The translations under genes and the position numbers were made by a program. A stretch of 64,000 bases of DNA from Heterocephalus glaber (Eukaryota > Chordata > Mammalia > Rodentia > Bathyergidae), in contig NW_004624843.1 in the NCBI RefSeq assembly GCF_000247695.1, forward strand, positions 4,194,152 to 4,258,151, given 5' to 3'. Below are positions 13,801 through 23,258 of the stretch, in pieces. A model generated the notes under the pieces. That model was not told the origin of the DNA and ran no database searches. It was given only the letters and a program-made list of their open reading frames with translations. Numbering within the stretch: position 1 is the stretch's first letter; each line of letters begins with the position of its first letter.

Positions 13801-16800
13801 CTCACCTGTCTAGTGGGTGGTACTGAAAGAACTTCACTCACTGACTTGCTAAATACCAGCTAGGCCATCTGCTTTGCTCGCCCGCTTTCTCCCACCTGCT
13901 GAGACCAAGGCTAGTCCATAGCGAACTTCCAGGCTCCTAAGGCACAGGTGGTGTTTTTTTGTCTTTGAGGCCCCAGCACCCAGCATTTTTCCTAGCACGT
14001 GGTAGATTATTTCCGATGGTCCTTGAGTTGCTTCTTGGGGAGAGGCGTAAACTGTTAGAGTAGCAGTGCAGAGGCAGACTATAGGTCACACGAATTAAGT
14101 CCACATTTTTGCAGTATTATTCTGCTTCCTTAAGAGGTGATATTTATAAAATGATAGAGCTTTAAAAAAATTCCACATCTGAAAAAAAGATTGCATTAGA
14201 TTTGACACTGAATGTAAGTGAATTTGGGAGGAAGAGAGTAGAACAACCTTCAGCGCTTTTTGGTTTTTGGGGGGCGGGGGGGGGTCCCTTTTTTTCACTT
14301 TTCTTTTTTGGTACCAGGAATCGAACCCAGGGCCTCATACTTGCCAGGCAGGTGCTGCGCCACTGAGCTAAATCCCCAGCCCCAGCGCTTTTTCTTTTTT
14401 TTTTTTTTTTTTGGTACTGGGGATCAAACTTGGGTCCTTGCACTTGCAAGGCAGGCAGCAGAACCACTAAGCTAAATCCCTGGCCTCCCAGCGCTTTTTC
14501 TAATAAAAGAAATTTCCTCTTTCTCTCCTAGGACCACTAAATGGGCTCAGAATTTTATTTGACATTTTATGACAACTGTTTACTTTTATTTTACTGCCTT
14601 ACTCCCTTTGTTATAGTTTATATTTCCATGTCCTCTTTATTTTTCACTGTTTCCTTTTAAGAATTATGGAGCCATGTCTAATAATCATTTAATTTGTGAT
14701 TTCAAATTATTAATTTTATTTACTTTTACATAGAATCAGCATGTTTACTATAATCCATGCACAAATGTTAAGTACTTGTATGGTAATGTTTAACAAATTT
14801 TTAACCAATAAAATGCAATTAAATGTTTTAGAATTTTTTCTTGAACTTCAATGAACAACTTAAATTGTTTTTTCTCTTTCTAGGATTTGCTTACAAGACA
14901 TAAGTTGCTCAGTGCAGAATTTTTGGAACAGCATTATGATAGAGTAAGTATATGAAATATTGCGCCAGAATATTTATTCTGTATATATAATATAACATTT
15001 ATAAATGTTGCTGCTGCTCCTCTGCTGAACCAGTAGAGAAAGTTACTTGGTCAGAAGCAGAACTTGGTCTTTTTGATTAACCCACTGCTCTTTGCGTCTT
15101 TTCTTACATTAGAAGATGAAAGTGGGTACTTGCTGCTGAGTGATAGTACAGCAAATGTAAAAGGAGGATTATTACCTGACTTTTAAACTTTTCCTTCCTT
15201 TTCCACCAGTGGCTGCGTCCGGATAGCAGGGGGCCAGCCACGGCTGAGGGCATGAGAACAGCGCTGAGGGGGGTGGTGCAGAACCCCAACTCCGTCCCGT
15301 GCTTCACTGCTACCTGCTTTGCAGCTATGGCCAGCAGTTGCCACAGGGGGACCTAGAAGTTCTCCCTTGCTGTAAGCCCAGGGCACTGGCTTAGTCCGTC
15401 AGTAAGTCTCTGGAGCTCTGAGTCAGTCGGGCATCCCTGGTGATGGTGGACCCCAGAGGCCTGTAAATGAATCTGCGTGCCCTGAGGACCCGGCGCTCCT
15501 GCCTGCCAGTGAAACCACCCCTGGGCTGCAGCATTGCATGTTCTCTTCCGCTGCGCACAGGCTCTGCTTTCTGCCAGAGCTAGAGGGATCCCCTAACACC
15601 CACAGTGCTTTCCTGTACCACAGCAGCTTAAAAAAAGAGAAAACCAACCAGCAGGAAATCTTAACTTGCATTTTCTTCCATGAAGATGGGGTGTACGCAC
15701 TTTGTGTCACTAATTCAAAGGCAGATCCAGCTGTTTTGATCATCAGTTTGATGATGATTTGAGAGGAAAGTGGGTCACCAGGCTTTTCCTGAGAAGAGCA
15801 GTCTACCTTGCCAGCATGTAGGTTAGATGGCTGCCCTAGCTCTGCCTCAAAGCAAGCAGAATAGAAGGGCTTGGGCGGCTCTGCGTTAGCCTTGAGCCAA
15901 CAGGGCCAGATCATAAATATTTGAGACTTTTTGGGCCGTGCAGCCTGTCCACTGTCCTGTCTGTGGTACTGCAAAAGCTGCTGTAAACCATCCGTAAATA
16001 CATACATGAATTAATTCACACTAAACGAACGAGCGTGCCTGGGTTCAGTAAAATTCTATGTACAAAAACATAGAAACTAACAGGCTGGTTTGGGCCCATG
16101 GGCCTCCCTTTGCCAACCCCTGCTGTAAACCAGGTGAATAGCTGGTGAGGCCCCATCTGAAAGCAAAGGTACACATGGGGACAGGTGATAAAGCAGGCAT
16201 CCTCTAGCACAATGATGGCAAAGATTTTAGGGACGAGGGCCCAAACCGTAATCCAGAACCCACTTACTTATCGCAAAGTGCCAGCACTGCAATTAAGCCC
16301 AAATACTGAGGTTTTAATTTAGAAAAAATACCTCACTCATTATCATCTTTCCTCTTAAAAGAAAAACAACATGCGTGTCATGGATTGGCCACCACAGCCC
16401 TGGCGCCTGTCACGTATCACAACCAGTGAAAAGTCAGGGAAGCAACAGAGTTACGCTAGTTCTGCAAATGTTTAGACCGTTTGAAACCTGTCCATAGCTA
16501 AATAGGAAAATATAATGGCCTTGTCCACCAAGTGCTTAAAGGACCCCTCTGCCCATCAGTTCATTCCCTGCCTGCCTTCTTTTGGATCCCAAGTGCTGAG
16601 ATGGAGCCAGGCTTCCTGAATGCTAACTCAGCTCTTGCTCTGCCCAGCCCCGGGCCCAGCCCCGAGAGCTCCTGCTCACCCTCAGCATTCCAGCTGCTGT
16701 GAAGGTCTCAGGCTCTTTAGCTCTCCGATCAGAGCACTGGACACTCCCAGGTCTGCCCTCAGGCTGTGCTGGTCCCTGTGTACCCCAGGGAGAGCTTTTC

Positions 16801-19800
16801 TCCCTCTCGTTTCTCCAAGGTAGAGCCTAAATCTCGCCTTCTCTGGCGCTTCCTATTTCATACCGTGCAATCCTCAATTTCACTCCATTAAATATGAGAA
16901 AGAACAGCTAACTTTTCTCTTTGTGGTTGACTTTGGACAAATTGAGTTCTCATTCATAAAAAATAAGAATAAATGAAGGCTGACTCATCTGTGGGGAATC
17001 ATCAGGGCAGGGTGCTATTCTGTGCATGTGGAATTGGTGGTGGGGGCCTGACTGGAAGCTGTAGGGGATGGATGGGTCCCAGGAGGAATTGATGGCCTGG
17101 TCACCCCAGGGCCTCCAGGGCATCAGGAAGCTGTGGGAGTCTGTGGCAGCACAGAGTAGAGGTGACTGCTGGCCTTGGTGGTGGTGGGACTCTGCCCTCG
17201 AACTTTATAACGTCATCTACCAGTCTTTGTTCTCAAATAACCCTGATACGTTTTCTTGTCTTTTAGTTTTTCAGTGAATACGAGAAGCTCCTTCATTCAG
17301 AAAATTATGTGACAAAGAGGCAGTCACTGAAGGTATGACAGATTCTTTTTTGATTGGTTTTAAACAGGGCCTTGAATCTGTGTAACCTGGGCTGGCTCAA
17401 ACTCAATCCTCCTGCCTCAGCCTACCAAAATCTGAGATTATTAAGTGTGGACCACCATACCCAGTTCGGACAGATTCTCTATTTCACGTCATTTATCTCT
17501 TCACCCTGTGTCTGAAGTTTGGATTTGGGGAAAGGAAGACATGTGGATATGAGTTGTAGAATATTGGAGGAAAATATATTTGCCCATGGTCGGGATTTTT
17601 GCAGAAAAGCATGGCAGTTAAGCAGTGGTTCGTGTGTGGCACCTGCCCATCTTGTAAGCAGAGACACCAAAAGACAATGTACCGAAATTTGAAGAGGACT
17701 TCACAGTGTAGATTTTGAAGCCTGTCTTTAAAATTTAGGGTCATGACAGGCCAGGAATTTAGCTCAGTGGCACTGCGCCTGCCTCAAAAGCACAAAATCC
17801 TGAGTTCGATCCCCAGTACCAAAAAAAAATTTTTTTTTTTTTAAATAAAATTTAGGGTCATGCCAACTAAACAAAGGCCATCTAGGAGTCGTGTGCTCTG
17901 GCTGCTGCCTGCACAGCACAGGCTTCCTCGGGGGAAGGGACAGTAGGCGAGGCCTGAAGCTGTGACCCATCCATAGTTCCGGCTGCTTTGTATCAGAGCA
18001 GGATGTAGACAGTGCCAGCGGAAACCTTAAAATGTTCAACTCAAGATGTAGACTCTACGACAGGTTGGCAAATAATGGCCCAAATCCATGCGCCACACCC
18101 AGCCAGCTCCCTGTTTTTGTAAGTAAAGGTTTGAAGGGGCACAGACTATGCCCACATACATAGTTAGGGCTATTCAGGCCATGGCAGCAGATCTGAATCG
18201 CTGTCCCAGACATTGTGTGGCCTACAGAACCTGAAACATTTACTCTTTGCCACTTACAGAAAGTCTGCTGCCCCCTGCTCCAGAAAATTCCTATAGTGGT
18301 TAATAGTGCAACCCCCCATCCTGTCAGTAAGTGGTCCTGACAAGAACTACAGTGTAGACAGAGTCACAAAGGATTGGGGTGTGATTTCATTGGAATGTTT
18401 TGTCGGGTCCATTTTAAATTCAGCTCTCCCCTGAGTTCTACCCTCAGAGGTCTCTGAATTCATATTGATAAAGACTCCATTTTTTTCTTCCCCTTCCAGC
18501 CATGGAAGGAAAATCTCACCTGAAGGGAAATCTCACCTGAAGACCGTATCTGTGGAAAGATACAAAAAGGACATTAGGAGGGAGCATCTATCATGCTTTG
18601 TGTCCTTTGATAAGAATGCCCTCTGCCCTGCAGATACCAGTTGGAACCCTTACATCTGACCAGCTGCTTCCTTGTTTTCCCTTAAGGCTGTAACTGCTGC
18701 AGTCAGGGAGCAGTGACGGCCCCAGCTTGGGAACACAGCACTACCGAAATAGTCCGGGCAGGCCCAGCGCTCTGTTCATTGCCGTGACAAAGGCCACCCT
18801 CCCAGCACCCTCTTAGCCTGGTGCAGAGAATCCTCACCTTAGCCCTCGTCCCAGTCTCCAGTATTGTGATTAGACCATCGTCTGTTACTCTGATGGCTGC
18901 TAAGGATGGCACTTCCTTCTGCAGAGTTCATGAGGAAGTATGGCAGCTGCTGGAGCTGCTGCTCCTCTGCATGATCAGTGTGATGGGATGCAAGTCCCCC
19001 ATGTCTTCCCAGGTCACATAATCTCCGGCTCTGCCCAGGTCACATAACCTGCACAGCTTGGAGGAGCCTAAGGCCAGACAGGAGACCCTAGGATAGTAGC
19101 TCCCAGGGCCAGTGCCTCTTCACTGGGAAGAGGAGATTTACTGACAAATAATAAACCTCTGAAGGAATTTTGGACCCTTCGACAGCTTGGATAAGGAGGG
19201 AGAAAAAGACCCTTTTGCCATTCGGAATTACCAGCATAAAAAGGAAGCTTGGGGCTGCTGTTCATAAACCGTTAGTAATGGAGACAAAGCAGACCTTTCA
19301 TTCCTGCAGTGAATTCAGTGTGGGAGGCCACATGGAGTATGTCACAAACATGTGGAGCAGTGGTACTTCATAGATGAAGTATGATTTGTACTCTTTTGGG
19401 CAGCTGTATTGGCATTATTTTACCGATGTTTGTTTCTGTGATATAATCAGCTCTACATAAGTCATTCAGCCCTGAAGTAGGCAGAGGATTTCAACTTAGT
19501 GATACCAGGAGTGGCGATGTGGATTATCTGTGGAGACTGTGCTTAAAGAACAGGAGAGTCCTAGCTTTATAGGCCTTTCCCAGTCAGATGTTAAAATGAT
19601 ACCTTTGGCTGGTGTGGTGGTGCACAGCCATAATCCCAGCACTGGGGAGGCTGAGGCAGGAGGATTGCAACTGAGTTTGAGGGCAGCCTAGGCTACATAG
19701 TGAGCTCAGGGATAGCTGAACTACAGAGCAAGACCCTGCTCAAAAAAAGAACCTTTGGTGTGTGGAGGGGTCAGGGTATGGAAAATTGTGGCTACGAAAC

Positions 19801-20919
19801 CCTTCATCCCTGAAAGTCCAGCTAAGTACAATTTAAAACAAATGAAATTTTTTAAATGACGCTGAAGCTAGTTAACAGGAATTGCCAATAACTTCCCTTG
19901 CATGTTTTCTCGGGTAGTTTCTTCATGGGTTTCCACAGCGCACAGTTAAGGAGTGGGCTTGGACAGTCTCCAACCCAGGGCCACCACCTGACACAGCGCA
20001 CCCCGGGCTGGGCCAGGAGCTGCAGGGAGCGGCAAGGGGCTGCTATGTTTAACACTGATTTTTAAACTTTGGGTTTGCTTTAAATCTTAATAGCAATGTA
20101 AGATTAATTGTTTAAATATCTTCTCAGCTTCTTGGTGAATTACTGTTAGATAGACACAACTTCACAATTATGACAAAATACATCAGTAAACCTGAGAACC
20201 TGAAATTAATGATGAACCTTCTGCGGGACAAAAGCCGCAACATCCAGTTTGAAGCCTTTCACGTATTCAAGGTAGAGTACAGATTGTTCAGTCACCTTTC
20301 GTATTTGTGTGGTACAGCACTTAAACAAAGACGGACTTGGAAACAGACAGGCGTACTGCTTGGATTGGGAGCAAGTGTGTAGAGAGTGTCAGTGATCTTC
20401 GGCACAGAGCATTGTTCATCACTGAGTAAAAAGTCTTTCTTAATGCTGTCCATGGCACTTTTATTCTTATAATCCAGTCAGGCTTGCTGTGGCTGGAAAT
20501 TATTTCCTCCCACGTTACTCTGAAATCAGTCTATATTTAGTACTGACCACTGTATTTCAAGACTGGCAGAATGAGCCGGCAGTCCTCTTTGTGTTAAGAC
20601 ATTCTAGTTTTTCTCCATATTGTATAAAATAGGCGCTTCTAAAGCTGAAACTACCCTGGCTTCCCTGCTGTCCCCTGACCCTGTGGGGCACCGGGTTCTC
20701 CTCTGTTAACGGGTGGCTCTCTCTACGCAGGTGTTTGTGGCCAACCCCAACAAGACGCAGCCCATCCTCGACATCCTCCTCAAGAACCAGGCCAAGCTCA
20801 TCGAGTTCCTCAGCAAGTTCCAGAACGACAGGACCGAGGACGAGCAGTTCAACGACGAGAAGACCTACTTAGTCAAACAGATCAGGGATTTGAAGAGACC
20901 AGCGCAGCAAGAAGCCTAA
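1661..20919 (+). CDS. CAB39: CAB39 (MO25alpha), 3' seven coding exons, 5' part outside window
   Basis: Seven exons join in frame to encode residues 39-341 of calcium-binding protein 39. The joined coding segments are 1661-1825, 3864-3982, 9804-9972, 14884-14943, 17267-17332, 20128-20271 and 20731-20919. All junctions are AG/GT, and the phases are 0,2,0,0,0,0. The product is a helical-repeat (armadillo/HEAT-like) scaffold. From established work, it binds the pseudokinase STRAD and locks LKB1 (STK11) in the active state in the cytoplasm; it also activates some STE20 kinases such as SPAK and OSR1. Length and sequence agree with the 341-residue vertebrate protein as I recall it, and no frameshift or stop is seen. 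The first 38 codons, promoter and 5'UTR must lie upstream. The paralogue CAB39L is the alternative; exon wording and the neighbouring ITM2C favour CAB39. Confidence 0.97.
3379..3470 (+). mobile_element. ID-like SINE
   Basis: 'gccagggatttagctcagtg' is followed by 'gttcgatccccagtacc' and an A-rich tail with AAAG repeats. It sits in the second CAB39 intron of the window. Confidence 0.9.
3864..3982 (+). CDS. CAB39: CAB39 coding exon, residues 94-132 plus two bases of codon 133
   Basis: 119 bp encoding [18 protein letters not shown].. to FMLLK, then GG of a split glycine codon. The donor is gtatgt at 3983. The third base of the glycine codon comes from the next exon at 9804, which gives LLKGYESPE across the junction. 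Confidence 0.96.
4137..4288 (+). mobile_element. B1-like SINE with duplicated 3' block
   Basis: 'gccaggtgtggtagcacaca' begins a 7SL-type monomer. The 'gagtttgaggccagcctgaa' block follows an earlier 'gtttgagaccggcctgg', so the right-hand segment is duplicated. This form is seen repeatedly in the window. Confidence 0.85.
5242..5338 (-). mobile_element. ID-like SINE, antisense
   Basis: A TTTTG-rich (A-tail) start and 'ggtaccgggatcaaac' lead to 'ccactgagctaaatccccag'. Confidence 0.9.
5695..5925 (-). mobile_element. ERVL-MaLR LTR fragment, antisense
   Basis: The order of phrases is that of reverse-strand MaLR LTRs: 'cagtacctgacacac', 'atttggctcacagtttccaa', and 'gacattttagatctaaac' at the end. 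The assignment is from family recall. Confidence 0.5.
8254..8336 (+). mobile_element. ID-like SINE
   Basis: 'gggccagggattttagctca' with B-box-like 'gttcgatccccagtacc' and an A9 tail. Confidence 0.88.
8583..8673 (+). mobile_element. ID-like SINE
   Basis: 'gggccgggaatttagctcag' with 'gttcgattcctggtacc' and an A-rich tail. Confidence 0.88.
9325..9417 (-). mobile_element. ID-like SINE, antisense
   Basis: A T-rich tail and 'ggtaccagggatcgaac' lead to 'actgagctaaatccccagcc'. It is flanked on both sides by 'tttctact', which looks like a target-site duplication. Confidence 0.88.
9804..9972 (+). CDS. CAB39: CAB39 coding exon, residues 133(part)-189
   Basis: 169 bp. The first base completes glycine 133, then [20 protein letters not shown] to DAFATFK. 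The acceptor is 'tttgtacttacag' and the donor is gtaaca. It encodes central helical repeats of the MO25 fold. Codons are AT-ending, unlike the terminal exon. Confidence 0.97.
10054..10068 (-). promoter_or_regulatory. Candidate CTCF site in CAB39 intron
   Basis: On the minus strand the sequence reads CCACTAGAGGGCAGC. It fits the degenerate CTCF core CCASYAGRKGGCRSY at every position. It lies 82 bases after the exon ending at 9972. Occupancy cannot be judged from sequence. Confidence 0.55.
10185..10268 (+). mobile_element. ID-like SINE
   Basis: 'ggctggggatttagctcagt' with 'gtttgatccccagtacc' and an A12 tail. It is flanked by 'gcaaaagt' repeats (10174 and 10269 side), consistent with a target-site duplication. 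Confidence 0.88.
11053..11141 (+). mobile_element. ID-like SINE, damaged A box
   Basis: The A-box region is shortened to 'ggaagaattcagtggttcc', but the 3' half 'attcaatccccggtac' and the long A-tail remain. It is probably an older or deleted copy. Confidence 0.7.
11964..11990. repeat. Poly-C followed by (CA)n
   Basis: A run of Cs passes directly into CA dinucleotides. It is a simple repeat in CAB39 intron sequence. Confidence 0.85.
14304..14383 (-). mobile_element. ID-like SINE, antisense (first of a pair)
   Basis: 'ttttttggtaccaggaatcg' leads to 'actgagctaaatccccagcc'. It is one of two antisense copies separated and flanked by 'cagcgcttttt'. Confidence 0.9.
14391..14486 (-). mobile_element. 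ID-like SINE, antisense (second of a pair)
   Basis: A long T tract and 'ggtactggggatcaaac' lead to 'aagctaaatccctggcc'. It differs from its neighbour at many positions, so the pair is not a recent tandem duplication. Confidence 0.9.
14884..14943 (+). CDS. CAB39: CAB39 coding exon, residues 190-209
   Basis: A 60-bp micro-sized exon encoding [20 protein letters not shown], phase 0 at both ends. The acceptor is 'tttttctctttctag' and the donor is gtaagt. It is too short to stand out as an open frame on its own and was identified by its protein. Confidence 0.97.
17267..17332 (+). CDS. CAB39: CAB39 coding exon, residues 210-231
   Basis: A 66-bp exon encoding [22 protein letters not shown], phase 0 at both ends. 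The acceptor is 'cttgtcttttag' and the donor is gtatga. It continues directly from the 60-bp exon. Confidence 0.97.
17365..17464 (-). mobile_element. B1-like SINE fragment, antisense
   Basis: 'cctcctgcctcagcctacca' and 'ggaccaccatacccag' are the antisense 5' half of a 7SL-type monomer. Confidence 0.7.
17749..17846 (+). mobile_element. ID-like SINE with clear target-site duplication
   Basis: 'ggccaggaatttagctcagt' with 'gttcgatccccagtacc' and an A/T-rich tail. The 16-base repeat aaaatttagggtcatg is found at 17730-17745 and again at 17847-17862, marking the insertion edges. Confidence 0.93.
19607..19750 (+). mobile_element. B1-like SINE
   Basis: 'ggctggtgtggtggtgcaca' to an A-rich tail, with 'acctttgg' on both sides (19601 and 19750) as a short target-site duplication. 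The right-hand block is partly duplicated. Confidence 0.88.
20128..20271 (+). CDS. CAB39: CAB39 coding exon, residues 232-279
   Basis: 144 bp encoding [20 protein letters not shown] to FEAFHVFK, phase 0. The acceptor is 'atatcttctcag' and the donor is gtagag. It encodes C-terminal helical repeats. In the family this part contributes to the pocket that takes the WEF tail of STRAD. Confidence 0.97.
20731..20919 (+). CDS. CAB39: CAB39 terminal coding exon, residues 280-341 and stop
   Basis: 189 bp of coding sequence, [20 protein letters not shown] to [10 protein letters not shown], stop taa at 20917. The acceptor is 'ctctctctacgcag'. The first ~45 codons end almost only in C or G and contain many CpGs; the last ~15 revert to A/T-ending codons. 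The other exons are A/T-ending throughout. Confidence 0.98.
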
Positions 20920-20924
20920 TTTCC

Positions 20925-20930
20925 AATAAA
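20925..20930 (+). terminator. Proximal AATAAA, possible early poly(A) signal
   Basis: The hexamer lies six bases after the stop codon. Use would leave almost no 3'UTR, so it may be silent. Confidence 0.3.
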
Positions 20931-21034
20931 CATCTAAAATACTAAATCCAAATTCAGCATTTGCTGTTAGCTATTCAGCATCAGGCACTCTTTTCAATTC
21001 ATGAGGAACATTACTGCTAATCTGCTGTTAAGTG

Positions 21035-21042
21035 AACGGTTT
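21035..21042 (+). promoter_or_regulatory. miR-451 seed match in CAB39 3'UTR
   Basis: AACGGTTT is complementary to bases 1-8 of miR-451a. CAB39 is an established miR-451 target in human and mouse work. The site lies about 115 bases after the stop codon. Confidence 0.7.
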
Positions 21043-21428
21043 TTCATTTTACCATTTTGTTTTTCAGTCCAGGTTGGAGAACGTAGCTGCTGCCGCTTGC
21101 ACACTAGAGCACACGTGGGCTTCCTCTTGGTCTTTGTGTTGTTTCAGAATTCAGAGACTCTGCTTGCTGGGGAGTCTGACCATGGGGGGCTTGTGAAGGA
21201 CTGGAAGGGGAGCGCGTGCGGGGAAGAGGACGTGGGTAGGGTCGGCTTAGACCTGTGTGCCTCGCTCCTCTGGTGAAGACCTGCGCTGTGTGGTGTGCGC
21301 ACCTGGCTCCTTCGTCAGATCCTTCGCTGCCTCCAGGGGAAGAGCGTGTGCACAGAGCTGTGCTGGACGCCAGGGGGGAGCGCTGTCTGAGATGCGAGCT
21401 TTGGGGGTGGATAGGAAGTTGATGTGTG

Positions 21429-21434
21429 AATAAA
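21429..21434 (+). terminator. AATAAA, possible alternative poly(A) signal
   Basis: 'gtgaataaattgat' is a canonical hexamer 510 bases after the stop. Cleavage here would keep the miR-451 site and lose both Pumilio elements. Confidence 0.4.
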
Positions 21435-21494
21435 TTGATACTGAAACTTAGCAACTTTTCAAAGGTGTGAAGCTTAATAAGGTCATAAGGAAAA

Positions 21495-21502
21495 TGTATA
21501 TA
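21495..21502 (+). promoter_or_regulatory. Pumilio response element
   Basis: TGTATATA matches the UGUANAUA consensus bound by PUM1/PUM2 in 3'UTRs. Confidence 0.5.
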
Positions 21503-21668
21503 TGCTTTTCATGGCTTTAGAACTTTTTGACATTTGATTTTCTTGAGACTTGTAAACCTGGATATGTTGAAGGGTATTTGTTAATTTTACTTTTTGAAGG
21601 TATTTTAAAACAGTAGAGCTAGCAAAGACACCTGGCATTTCATTTCAACACTGCTTACAGGTTTCTTT

Positions 21669-21676
21669 TGTATATA
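21669..21676 (+). promoter_or_regulatory. Second Pumilio response element
   Basis: A second TGTATATA, 174 bases after the first, in the same 3'UTR. Confidence 0.5.
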
Positions 21677-23232
21677 ATTCTTAGGATGCTCATTTCTTTT
21701 AAAAGGTTTAATTTGTACAGCAGAGGAATGTTATTGTAGTAGTATGTAACTATTACCTAATACTGAGTTTTTGCAACAAAAAAAAATGAATGCTCATATG
21801 TAATTGAAATACTTCAGATCACATGAAAATGCTGATTTAACATTTAAGGATCACAGCATTAAAAGAAAAAGTAAACCAATCCTTTGTATTCAGTCACCTA
21901 ATGGGTGCCCTTAGTAGGCGGCACCATGGACCGGAAACTCAGTCCGTGCCACTCTCCTGCGTAACATTGGCCTTCCTCATGTAAACCGAGCCACAGGTTT
22001 GCCAGATGGGTGGGCGATGCGGGTTACGCTAGACTGACCCCGATGCTCCGGGGTCGGGCCTCTGACGCACCTTTTTCTTCCTGGAGTGCGTAATCCAGTA
22101 CAGTAGTTGTGAACTGAGTAATTAAAACTTTGGCTTCTCTTAGAAAGAGTTCCTAGTCATAGGTGTCCTATGGGGAGATTTATTTTTTTTAATGTCCTGT
22201 TCCGTAATGCTGCAAATTATCAGTATTTATAAAGTACCTGATTTTGCACCACTTTTTTGTTCCTGTGACCACGGCAGAACAATGTCTTCTAGACTGTGTC
22301 ATTAGAATGGTATCTGTTCATCTTAGCTATACGAAGATCACAAGTAACAGTTTCTGAATCAGAGTTTGCCAGTTTGAATTCAGCATGGCTGTAGCTGATT
22401 TAAAAATTTATATCATTATTCTTTGCTAGCCTGTCTTACTAATTGAATTATTTATTGGCCAGTAAAATGAGCCTTCCAATTGATGCTCCAGCAGCTTTTA
22501 AGATCTTCAAGGAACACCAATTAGGAAAACCTCTCCAGAAAATACAGATGTATTTTATCCTGTGTAATTTAAGGGGCAGTCCTCAGTAATTGGTTTTTCT
22601 GAGGCTGTCTTTACAAATATCTAAGTGAAATAATTCATGTTCTCTACCGGAAGTAGGGAAAGCATTTGGTCGCCTCAAAGAGAAAATCCCTCAGCTGTCA
22701 GGAAGGCAGACTCGCCCTGGGACGTGCGGTTATCATGGCCTCGTGCTGTGTGTCAGCCGCAGCATGAGAGCAGTGATTACACGGAGCCGAGAGATGGTCC
22801 TTTGCCGAGCCGGTTCTCAGAACCTTGCACGGAGCGGCTTCTGCTTGGGCAGCTCCGTGGTAGCGCTAGAGCCTCTCGCATGGAAGACGGTGCCGTGTGT
22901 CAGAGTGAACATTCGTGTGTCACCAGCGCAGTGCAAGCTGAAGGTAGTTAGATTTTCTGGGTTTTTGTTTTTAAAGCAATATGAAAATACTCAAATTTGA
23001 AACTTGCATTTGAAGTTATGATTTAATATTTTCATATTACCAAAACTATTTGGACGTGGTTTCTGTGTTGCAAAGGTTTAATTTTACTGAAGGAAGTTAC
23101 TTAATGTGATTTTTTTTAACCCTTGGGGAAAAAAAAGTGAAGATGTAAACAATTGTTTATGAAAGCATTTCCTTCCTCCTGAGGAAAAGTGAATTTATCA
23201 GAATATCTGGCTGGCCCTGTAATTTAAATTAA

Positions 23233-23238
23233 AATAAA
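23233..23238 (+). terminator. CAB39: Distal CAB39 poly(A) signal
   Basis: AATAAA inside 'aaattaaaataaaatttt' is followed by a GT/T-rich downstream stretch near 23,255-23,300. The resulting 3'UTR length agrees with what I recall for mammalian CAB39. Confidence 0.75.
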
Positions 23239-23258
23239 ATTTTGGAGAAACACCAGTG

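Larger units (their letters stand above)
20920..23258 (+). other. CAB39: CAB39 3'UTR (about 2.3 kb)
   Basis: Repeat-poor sequence from the stop codon to a strong polyadenylation signal at 23233. Earlier AATAAA hexamers at 20925 and 21429 could give shorter isoforms. It contains a full miR-451 seed match (21035) and two UGUAUAUA Pumilio-type elements (21495, 21669). A locally CpG-rich stretch lies near 22,640-22,930. The absence of SINEs over 2.3 kb contrasts with the flanking introns and fits purifying selection on an mRNA. Confidence 0.8.

Noticed and set aside
15423..16007. 194-codon minus-strand frame in a CAB39 intron
   Set aside because: No homology recognised, no splice partner, and it lies antisense in intronic sequence without an ATG that would be favoured.
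20128..20382. Longer reading of the CAB39 exon through its donor
   Set aside because: The frame stays open past 20271 by chance, but the protein match stops exactly at the GT donor and resumes at 20731.
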